A stretch of 22,359 bases of DNA from a virus. Every line of letters begins with the position of its first letter. Position 1 is the first letter of the stretch. Location of the stretch: the IMG/VR virus record IMGVR_UViG_3300027721_000083, positions 1 to 22,359 of that record; one strand, written 5' to 3'. Position numbers and translations under genes: made by a program. The notes below the pieces were generated by a model, which was not told the origin of the DNA, did not search any database, and was given only the letters and a program-made list of their open reading frames with translations. Below, piece after piece: positions 1 to 6,411 of this stretch.

Positions 1-1
1 C

Positions 2-210
2 GGAACTCAGGGTCTTACGGGTGCACAAGGTATTGCCGGATCGAATGGTTTGAATGGTGCACAAGGTATTGCCGGATCGAATGGTTCGAATGGTGCACAA
101 GGTATTGCCGGATCCAACGGTTCGAATGGATCGCAGGGTGCGCAGGGTGCTGTCGGATCCAACGGAACCAACGGATCGCAAGGCGCGACGGGTGCAACCG
201 GTCCATCGAC
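2..210 (+). repeat. Gly-X-Y coding repeat with near-perfect 36-nt tandem units
   Basis: Three 36-nt units at 21-56, 57-92 and 93-128 are almost identical and encode GAQGIAGSNGSN-like dodecapeptides. They are followed by less regular Gly-X-Y triplets. The high nucleotide identity contrasts with the larger collagen genes in this window and points to recent expansion. Confidence 0.9.
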
Positions 211-661
211 CGCAATCAATGCTTCCGCATATTCGTCGGGAACGCACTATCCGGTCATGGTCGCAGGAACGGGTACCAACCAGACTCCTCGCGCATGTAC
301 CTCCATCTTCTACTACTCAGCCGGTACCACATACTCGACCGACTTTGCCGCAACCTCGGATGCTCGCCTCAAGACCGTTCTAGGATTCGTGGATGGCGCA
401 GTCGAGATTGTCGAGCAGTTGAACGGTATCAAGTACGTCTGGAATGACCTCGCAGCAAATCTAGGCTACGAGAGCAGTCATCCGGGTGGAGTTGAACTCG
501 GTGTCCTCGCGCAAGAAGTCGAGGCTGTATTGCCAGAAGCAGTCTATAAGGACGATAAGGATTATCTCCATGTCTCCTATGACAAGTTGGTTCCTGTCCT
601 GATTGAAGCTATCAAGGAATTGAATGCTCGTATCAAGGTTCTGGAAGCGGCGAAGGAATAA
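2..661 (+). CDS. Collagen-like tail fibre protein with C-terminal peptidase_S74 chaperone (5' partial)
   Basis: The reading frame is open from base 2, so the start lies left of the window; an internal ATG at 50 falls within the collagen repeat and is not the true start. About 65 residues of Gly-X-Y repeat (GAQGIAGSNGSN-type units) are followed by a short linker and then a peptidase_S74 domain from about residue 119 of the visible part. The S74 marks are [19 protein letters not shown] and a closing helix rich in Leu, Glu and Lys ([20 protein letters not shown]). Known family members fold trimeric fibre tips and then cleave themselves at Ser-Asp; here that bond lies at about nt 358/359. The protein is inferred to be a trimeric receptor-binding fibre or adhesin. 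The next gene begins 3 nt after the stop. Which baseplate or fibre part it attaches to cannot be told, because its N-terminus is missing. Confidence 0.9.
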   Translation, partial: GTQGLTGAQGIAGSNGLNGAQGIAGSNGSNGAQGIAGSNGSNGSQGAQGAVGSNGTNGSQGATGATGPSTAINASAYSSGTHYPVMVAGTGTNQTPRACTSIFYYSAGTTYSTDFAATSDARLKTVLGFVDGAVEIVEQLNGIKYVWNDLAANLGYESSHPGGVELGVLAQEVEAVLPEAVYKDDKDYLHVSYDKLVPVLIEAIKELNARIKVLEAAKE

Positions 662-664
662 TCC

Positions 665-1657
665 ATGGCAACGGTAGGCTCTAATCCAACTCTACTATCT
701 TCCGTGAAGTCCGTCTTTGGCGGCGCAGCCACCATGCTCGGATACTATCGCGGTGGAAGCAATGTGAAGAACATTGCTAACGCATATCCTAGTGTTGCGC
801 AGTCTGGAACACTCAGCCTATTGTCGTTTGCGGGTGTGATCAATCCGACTACGTTCCTTACTGCTAATACGGACGCATCAGATTCTCAGAACGATGGATC
901 CGGAGCAGATGCGGGGATTTATGCGGGTAATGAGTACGGAAGTAACATACTTCATACTCCCAATGGTGGTAATCCCACATGGCTATTGGCGGGAAATCGT
1001 GGTGACTATGAGATTCAATTGACAAAAACTTCTGGAACCACTCCTACCGGAAGTGCTGTCAATACATGGTTCAATATGGGCAGCACTGGCATTACGTGGT
1101 ATCTCTCTCAGACACCAAATAACGGCAGTAAGACCTTCTATGGGCAATTGAAGATTCGTATGTCAGCCTCGCCACAGACGATTCTGAATACCGCAGGCGT
1201 GTATCTATACGTCTTCGCAGCATCAAACCAGTGTCCTCAGTGCTGCTTCACGCCAGATACGCTTATCTCCATGGGCGATGGAACGACCAGAGCAATCGCA
1301 ATGGTCATGGTTGGCGACGAGATTCTCGTTCGCGGCGGAACGAAGCGAGTCACGGAAGTCATCACTCGGACGAATCGCGTCATGTACCAGATTCAGTTCG
1401 CAGATGGTCGCGTCCTCAATGCCTCGGAAGACCACCCTCTATACGTGGTGGACAAGGGTTACGCAGCCATCAACCCCGGTGTCGGTGGAGACTACAAGGA
1501 CTTGGGTATTCCGGATCAGTTGTACGTGGGCGACCTTGTACTCGACTCGGAAGGCAGAGAGAATCAGATTGTCGATATCATTGACCTTGACTATCCAGAA
1601 ACGGTCTACACCTTTGCAGAATCGGAGTTCTACGCGAACGGAATGCTCGTCTACTAA
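665..1657 (+). CDS. Tail-fibre-associated structural protein with C-terminal Hint (hedgehog/intein) domain
   Basis: 330 residues. Residues 1-60 resemble a diverged copy of the IQTEFGGSNP fibre N-terminus (SVFGGAA...GYYRGGSNV...SFAGV). Residues about 105-186 form a beta domain (TWLLAG...AVNTWFNMGS...KIRMSAS) that matches the protein at 13572-14099. From Cys194 a Hint domain begins. Block A reads CFTPDTLISMGDGTT; the block B-like segment is NASEDHPLYV, with His257 and Ser in place of the usual Thr254; the block F-like end is FYANGMLVY, followed directly by the stop. Canonical inteins end in His-Asn and continue into a C-extein; both are absent. Splicing is therefore unlikely, but N-terminal thioester formation and cleavage at Cys194 remain possible. 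CPQCC (190-194) places two further Cys beside the nucleophile. An AAGGA lies about 8 nt upstream of the ATG. A structural role is inferred; no function is proven. Confidence 0.85.
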   Translation: MATVGSNPTLLSSVKSVFGGAATMLGYYRGGSNVKNIANAYPSVAQSGTLSLLSFAGVINPTTFLTANTDASDSQNDGSGADAGIYAGNEYGSNILHTPNGGNPTWLLAGNRGDYEIQLTKTSGTTPTGSAVNTWFNMGSTGITWYLSQTPNNGSKTFYGQLKIRMSASPQTILNTAGVYLYVFAASNQCPQCCFTPDTLISMGDGTTRAIAMVMVGDEILVRGGTKRVTEVITRTNRVMYQIQFADGRVLNASEDHPLYVVDKGYAAINPGVGGDYKDLGIPDQLYVGDLVLDSEGRENQIVDIIDLDYPETVYTFAESEFYANGMLVY

Positions 1658-1661
1658 TTCC

Positions 1662-1668
1662 CTAAATA
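1662..1668 (+). promoter_or_regulatory. Putative T4-type late promoter (CTAAATA)
   Basis: CTAAATA lies in the 35-nt gap between the Hint protein and the next gene, 24 nt before its ATG (1693). It matches six or seven positions of the T4 late promoter TATAAATA. A Shine-Dalgarno-like AGAGGA follows at 1681-1686. The promoter role is inferred from sequence and position. Confidence 0.55.
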
Positions 1669-1692
1669 GGTGGAATCCTCAGAGGAACCTCC

Positions 1693-2022
1693 ATGTACGC
1701 AGAACTTACCATTGATCAGGGCGCGACTTTCTCCTCGGTCATCAATCTAACGAACGACGACAATTCGGTGATTGATATCACCAATTCCACGTTCTCAGCC
1801 GAAATTCGCAAGTCGTATTACTCGACCAATGCGACAGCCATCATTACCGTGACCAAAGAAGACGCTGCCAACGGCATCGTTCGGCTCGCCATCCCTGCGG
1901 CTAACACAGCCAACATCAAGCCGGGACGCTATCTCTACGACCTCAAGATGACCGATGTATCCAATGTGACTGTGCGCGTCATTGAAGGCATTGTGACGAT
2001 TACGCCACAGGTCACTAGATGA
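1693..2022 (+). CDS. Small beta-rich phage structural protein (BppU N-terminal-like)
   Basis: 109 residues, soluble, with no signal peptide or membrane segment. The pattern fits an all-beta sandwich: an initial 'LTIDQGATFSSVINLTNDD' strand pair, an 'AEIRKSYYS' strand, 'GIVRLAI', 'IKPGRYLYDLKM' and a closing 'RVIEGIVTITPQVTR'. This layout resembles the N-terminal Ig-like domain of siphophage upper-baseplate proteins (BppU) and small proteins encoded beside collagen-like fibres in T4-like phages; the likeness is from memory, not a search. AGAGGA sits 6 nt before the ATG. The stop overlaps the next start as ATGA, so it is probably co-translated with the 1200-residue collagen-like protein and may be its adaptor or anchor. 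That role is inferred. Confidence 0.75.
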   Translation: MYAELTIDQGATFSSVINLTNDDNSVIDITNSTFSAEIRKSYYSTNATAIITVTKEDAANGIVRLAIPAANTANIKPGRYLYDLKMTDVSNVTVRVIEGIVTITPQVTR

Positions 2023-5000
2023 AAGTAGAGATTAAGTCTCAGAACAAAGTCGGTAAGGTTGAAGTTTCTCCGGTAGCATCCGTAGGAACCGTCAGCATCA
2101 AGACCGGCGTTCCCGGCGCATCAGGCGTTGCGGGAAATACCACTATTGTCAGCGATAGCTTTGTCGCAGGCTCGTCTGAGACTACCTTTCAACTCAGCTA
2201 TCAGCCGTATGGCACCGATTTCGTCATCGTCACGCTCAACGGTGTCGTTCAGGTTCCGGATACTCACTACACGATCAGCGCAAATACTCTTACCTTCACA
2301 CAGACACCCGACGAAGGTGATGTGGTCGAAGCCCGTATCTTCACCTCTGTCGGTATCATCGACGGCGTTCAGGGTGCGACCGGTGCACAGGGTTTGGTCG
2401 GCAGTGGAACACAAGGCGTACAGGGTGCGCTCGGAATTCAGGGTTTAGCCGGTGAAGACGGATTCATTGGTTCAGACGGTGCGCAAGGTGCGCTCGGTGT
2501 CCAAGGTTCGCAAGGCGTTCAAGGACTCGACGGAACGGCTGTCGCTCAAGGTGCGGTTGGCGCACAGGGAACCGTAGGTGAATCTGGCGCACAGGGAGCC
2601 GTAGGCGCAGGCACTCAGGGTGCGCAAGGTGCGCTCGGAGTTCAGGGTATCGCGGGTGAAGATGGATTCATCGGCTCTGACGGCGCACAAGGATCTACCG
2701 GTGCACAAGGATCTACCGGCAGTGACGGTACTCAAGGTCTGACGGGATCACAAGGACTCACCGGATCGCAAGGTCTGACCGGAACTGGCACACAGGGACT
2801 CACCGGATCGCAAGGTTTGACGGGTACTCAGGGTCTTACCGGTGTTCAAGGCTCGCAAGGCGTTCAAGGAATCATCGGCATCCAAGGTGTCCAAGGTCTA
2901 ATTGGTGTTCAAGGTCTGACGGGAACACAAGGACTCACCGGAACTCAGGGTTTGACAGGCTCGCAAGGTCTGACGGGTGTACAAGGCACGCAAGGTGTAC
3001 AGGGACTAATCGGAACGCAAGGTCTGACCGGAACACAGGGTTTGACTGGTGTGCAAGGTTCGCAGGGTGTCCAAGGCACTCAAGGTGTCCAAGGCATTCT
3101 CGGTGAACCCGGTGATCAGTACGTCACAACCTCGTCCACTTCACTTCTAATTTCCGTCGCGCAAAAGACGCTGACGGTAGACACTGGCTTGGCTTACTCT
3201 CCCGGTCAGACGGTCATCATTGCATTCAATTCTGGCAATTCGATGGAAGGTGTCGTCAACTCCTACAATGCCGGAAACGGACAGTTGGTGGTGGACGTAT
3301 CTTCTGTACTAGGATCCGGCACCTATACCTCATGGAGCATCAACCTCGCAGGAACTCCCGGTGCGACCGGTCCTCAAGGCACAACGGGTCTACAAGGCAC
3401 ACAGGGTCTAATCGGATCGCAAGGTCTGACGGGAACACAAGGACTCACTGGTGTTCAAGGTTCTCAGGGACTCACTGGAACTCAAGGTCTAACCGGCACT
3501 CAAGGTCTGACGGGATCGCAAGGTCTGACAGGATCACAGGGACTCACCGGAACTCAGGGTTTGACAGGCGTTCAAGGATCGCAGGGTGTCATTGGAACTC
3601 AAGGTCTGACCGGAACACAAGGACTCACTGGAACTCAGGGACTCACTGGTGTTCAGGGTGATCTAGGTACTCAAGGTCTAACCGGAACACAAGGACTCAC
3701 CGGAACTCAAGGTTTGACCGGAACACAAGGACTCACTGGAACTCAGGGTCTAACTGGCGTTCAAGGTTCGCAGGGTGTCATCGGCATACAAGGTCTAACT
3801 GGAATTCAGGGACTCACTGGCACTCAAGGTCTAACTGGAACTCAAGGTTTAACTGGAACTCAAGGTCTGACCGGCACGCAGGGACTCACTGGTGTTCAAG
3901 GTTCGCAGGGTGTCATCGGCACACAAGGTCTAACCGGCGTTGGAACTCAAGGAACCATCGGAACGCAGGGTGATCTAGGAACTCAGGGTGCTACGGGCGC
4001 AGGAACTCAAGGCACTCAAGGTGCTACGGGTGCAGGCACTCAAGGCACTCAAGGTGTCCAAGGTCTTACCGGCACAGGAACTCAGGGTGCGCAAGGTGTT
4101 CAGGGTCTTACCGGAACTGGAACTCAAGGTGCAACGGGTGCGGGAACTCAGGGTGCACAGGGTTCTCAGGGTGTCATTGGAACTCAAGGTCTAACTGGCA
4201 TCGGCACGCAAGGCACTCAGGGTGTCCAAGGTCTGACGGGTACTGGAACGCAAGGCACAATCGGAACTCAAGGCGACCTAGGAACTCAAGGCACAACGGG
4301 TGCAGGCACTCAGGGTGCACAGGGTTCTCAAGGTGTCCAAGGTCTAATTGGTACAGGCACGCAAGGTGCACAAGGCGTTCAGGGACTCATCGGCACAGGC
4401 ACACAGGGTACACAAGGCGTTCAGGGTGTTCAGGGTCTTACGGGTGCGCAAGGCGTACAGGGAACCTATGGTGAAAACGGTGCGGTACCTTATTCATTCA
4501 ACTCTGCTACGGCTGACGCTGACCCCGGCAACGGAAAGTTTGCGTACAACAACGCAACGCCTGCGAGCGTCACGTTCATCTACATTGATGACCTCGACAA
4601 CGAAGGTCACGACAAGACCGCATGGTATGCGCAGTGGGATGACTCGACTACAACTTCGCCAAAGGGTTACTTGATTGTTCGCGGATCGTATGGTTCTGCG
4701 ACTTCTCAGGTATTCTCTATAACGGGTGCCGTCACAGACGCAGCCGGATACTTCAAGATTCCTGTTGCGCATCTGAGCGGAACGAATCCTTCTAATGGAA
4801 CCATCAAGTCCATCGAATTCTCGCGGACGGGTGATGCCGGTGCGCAGGGAACGCAAGGTGTTCAAGGTCTGACGGGTACTGGAACTCAAGGTACTCAGGG
4901 TGTTCAAGGTCTGACGGGTACTGGAACGCAAGGTGCGCAGGGTGTCCAAGGTCTGACCGGCGCAGGAACGCAGGGAACTCAAGGTGCACAAGGCACAACG

Positions 5001-5621
5001 GGTGTCGGTACTCAGGGTGCGCAAGGCGTACAGGGACTCACAGGCGCAGGAACGCAAGGTGCACAAGGCACAATCGGTACTCAGGGTGATCTAGGAACTC
5101 AGGGTGCTACGGGTACGGGTTCGCAAGGTGCACAAGGCGCGACGGGTACTCAAGGCACTCAAGGTGCGAATGGTGCGCAAGGTGTTCAAGGCGTACAGGG
5201 ACTCACTGGCACAGGAACTCAAGGCACAACGGGTGCTATTGGTCCGCGCACGATTTCGTTCCTGATTTCGGGCGGCGGCGCAGTCATTACGACAGGCGCA
5301 ACCGAAGCCGCTCAGACGAAGGGCTACATCTATACCTCGCAGACGCTTGTGGTGGATTCGTGGACGATTCTATCGAATGCATCCGGCAGCATTGCAGTCG
5401 ATGTATGGACAGGAACGTATGGCGCATTCCCAACATTGGTGATCGCATCCGGAACGAATGAACCACTACTCTCAGCAGCATCCAAGAACACTGGATCAAA
5501 TACGGGTTGGGGTGTCACGCAGTTCAATGCGGGTAACGTCATTCAGTTCCGTGTCAACTCTAATCCTACGGTGACTGTCTCGGATGTTACGGTGGTGATG
5601 AATGTTATTGCTACAACATGA
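2019..5621 (+). CDS. Giant collagen-like tail fibre/adhesin
   Basis: 1200 residues. Order of parts: a short N-terminal lead; a beta domain at about 50-110 (FQLSYQ...VTLNGVVQVP...YTISANTLTF...EGDVVEARIF); Gly-X-Y repeats at about 116-365; a beta insert at about 367-444 (VDTGLAYSPGQTVIIAF...SWSINLAG); repeats at about 445-821; a second insert at about 823-938 (FIYIDDLDNEGHDKTAWYAQW); repeats at about 940-1074; and a C-terminal beta domain at 1076-1200. The repeats are mainly GTQGLT, GVQGSQ and GVI triplets with almost no Pro, and are broken by Gly-X-Gly slips (GTGTQG, GAGTQG). Trimerisation is expected from the collagen pattern. There is no S74 domain, so the C-terminal domain must nucleate folding or bind a partner. 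The start overlaps the previous stop (ATGA). The family is common in environmental T4-like phages; the receptor is unknown. Confidence 0.88.
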   Translation: MKVEIKSQNKVGKVEVSPVASVGTVSIKTGVPGASGVAGNTTIVSDSFVAGSSETTFQLSYQPYGTDFVIVTLNGVVQVPDTHYTISANTLTFTQTPDEGDVVEARIFTSVGIIDGVQGATGAQGLVGSGTQGVQGALGIQGLAGEDGFIGSDGAQGALGVQGSQGVQGLDGTAVAQGAVGAQGTVGESGAQGAVGAGTQGAQGALGVQGIAGEDGFIGSDGAQGSTGAQGSTGSDGTQGLTGSQGLTGSQGLTGTGTQGLTGSQGLTGTQGLTGVQGSQGVQGIIGIQGVQGLIGVQGLTGTQGLTGTQGLTGSQGLTGVQGTQGVQGLIGTQGLTGTQGLTGVQGSQGVQGTQGVQGILGEPGDQYVTTSSTSLLISVAQKTLTVDTGLAYSPGQTVIIAFNSGNSMEGVVNSYNAGNGQLVVDVSSVLGSGTYTSWSINLAGTPGATGPQGTTGLQGTQGLIGSQGLTGTQGLTGVQGSQGLTGTQGLTGTQGLTGSQGLTGSQGLTGTQGLTGVQGSQGVIGTQGLTGTQGLTGTQGLTGVQGDLGTQGLTGTQGLTGTQGLTGTQGLTGTQGLTGVQGSQGVIGIQGLTGIQGLTGTQGLTGTQGLTGTQGLTGTQGLTGVQGSQGVIGTQGLTGVGTQGTIGTQGDLGTQGATGAGTQGTQGATGAGTQGTQGVQGLTGTGTQGAQGVQGLTGTGTQGATGAGTQGAQGSQGVIGTQGLTGIGTQGTQGVQGLTGTGTQGTIGTQGDLGTQGTTGAGTQGAQGSQGVQGLIGTGTQGAQGVQGLIGTGTQGTQGVQGVQGLTGAQGVQGTYGENGAVPYSFNSATADADPGNGKFAYNNATPASVTFIYIDDLDNEGHDKTAWYAQWDDSTTTSPKGYLIVRGSYGSATSQVFSITGAVTDAAGYFKIPVAHLSGTNPSNGTIKSIEFSRTGDAGAQGTQGVQGLTGTGTQGTQGVQGLTGTGTQGAQGVQGLTGAGTQGTQGAQGTTGVGTQGAQGVQGLTGAGTQGAQGTIGTQGDLGTQGATGTGSQGAQGATGTQGTQGANGAQGVQGVQGLTGTGTQGTTGAIGPRTISFLISGGGAVITTGATEAAQTKGYIYTSQTLVVDSWTILSNASGSIAVDVWTGTYGAFPTLVIASGTNEPLLSAASKNTGSNTGWGVTQFNAGNVIQFRVNSNPTVTVSDVTVVMNVIATT
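2364..3115 (+). repeat. Collagen-like Gly-X-Y coding repeat, block 1 of the 1200-aa fibre
   Basis: About 250 residues of Gly-X-Y triplets. Early triplets are varied (GAQGALGVQG, GEDGFIGSDG). Later ones become regular GTQGLT hexapeptides encoded by 18-nt units that differ mainly at synonymous positions. Confidence 0.9.
3350..4480 (+). repeat. Collagen-like Gly-X-Y coding repeat, block 2 of the 1200-aa fibre
   Basis: About 375 residues, the longest block here. The first part is an almost pure GTQGLT/GVQGSQGVI array. The second part, from about 3930, is punctuated every few triplets by Gly-X-Gly slips (GVGTQG, GAGTQG, GTGTQG). Confidence 0.9.
4835..5240 (+). repeat. Collagen-like Gly-X-Y coding repeat, block 3 of the 1200-aa fibre
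   Basis: About 135 residues of Gly-X-Y with frequent GTGTQG and GAGTQG slips. It leads into the C-terminal beta domain after GAIGPRT. Confidence 0.9.
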
Positions 5622-5635
5622 TAGGGTGATCTGAA

Positions 5636-6385
5636 ATGCCTGCTCCAACTTTTCGTGCGAACTCTACTATTGTCTCTGGTTTGGGTAACATCACAATTAC
5701 CTATCCGGCAGGATATGCTGCGAATGACATTCTTGTTCTTGCGCTAGAAGGCGCAAACCAGTCCAACGCGCAGGCTCACACCAACCTGACGAACAACAAC
5801 TGGATTCGTGTTGCGAACTCTAACGTAACACAAGGAACTCTCGGTGCGACAACGGCTACTAAGGTTGACATTTGGTGGCGGCGAGTAACTTCGAACTCAA
5901 ACACCGCAGTAACCATCGTTGACTTTGGTGATCACACGATTGCTGTCATGGCAGCGTTCTCAAATTGCGTAACGACGGGTGATCCATGGGATACAGGCAC
6001 GGCTGCGGGTGTAAACGTTGTCGTCGGAACTGCAACCTCTCAGGTCACGTTCAGAAACGTCACAACCTCAGAAGCGAACACGCTCGTCCTGAACTGGATT
6101 ACTTCTCCGCGTGACGCTGCCGCAGCGCATATCAACGCATCTCCTATCATCATTACTTCTCCTTCGGGCGACGAAACCGATATCACTGAGCGAATTGATT
6201 GGGGTGCGACCCAAGGTAACGGTGGTTCGATTGCGCTGCTCACCTATCGTAAGCCGTCCGCAGGACAGACCGGCAACCTTCGCGCCAACACTGTCACATC
6301 GACTACAGGCGCGTTGTGGACGGGCGCATTGCGAGGAATTCCAGACCCACAGGCAAAGCCATGGGCGCGGTCGGTATTCATCTAA
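5636..6385 (+). CDS. Phage beta-sandwich structural protein of unknown function
   Basis: 249 residues, rich in Thr, Asn, Ala and Val, with no Gly-X-Y repeat, signal or membrane helix. A recognisable phage pattern is present: an early 'YPAGYAANDILVLALEGAN' strand, 'KVDIWWRRVTSNSNTAVTI', 'DFGDHTIAVMAAFSNCV' and 'TTGDPWD'. I associate this GDHT...AF...TTGDPWD pattern with beta-rich phage virion proteins, but no function is established. It lies 14 nt after the giant collagen-like protein, with a weak AGGGTGAT upstream, and its stop is embedded in a CTAAATA motif. A distal tip or decoration subunit for the preceding fibre, which lacks its own S74 domain, is a plausible inference. Nothing in the sequence suggests an enzyme. 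Confidence 0.75.
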   Translation: MPAPTFRANSTIVSGLGNITITYPAGYAANDILVLALEGANQSNAQAHTNLTNNNWIRVANSNVTQGTLGATTATKVDIWWRRVTSNSNTAVTIVDFGDHTIAVMAAFSNCVTTGDPWDTGTAAGVNVVVGTATSQVTFRNVTTSEANTLVLNWITSPRDAAAAHINASPIIITSPSGDETDITERIDWGATQGNGGSIALLTYRKPSAGQTGNLRANTVTSTTGALWTGALRGIPDPQAKPWARSVFI

Positions 6386-6388
6386 ATA
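6382..6388 (+). promoter_or_regulatory. Putative T4-type late promoter (CTAAATA)
   Basis: CTAAATA overlaps the TAA stop of the 249-aa protein and lies 23 nt before the ATG at 6412. It would give a short leader for the 1028-aa fibre gene. Inferred by similarity to TATAAATA. Confidence 0.5.
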
Positions 6389-6411
6389 CCGGATAACACC
6401 GGAAGAACAAC

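Noticed and set aside
1241-1657. Full splicing intein in the Hint protein
   Set aside because: There is no C-terminal His-Asn, no C-extein, no homing endonuclease region and no essential host gene being interrupted.
1676-1686. TCCTCAGAGGA palindrome around the ribosome site before 1693
   Set aside because: The arms are separated by one base, so no hairpin loop can form, and extending the arms gives mismatches; there is no T-run for a terminator.
2364-5240. Regularly spaced short repeats that could be mistaken for a CRISPR array
   Set aside because: Periods of 9, 18, 24 and 45 nt keep an open Gly-X-Y frame, and there are no unique spacers of constant length.
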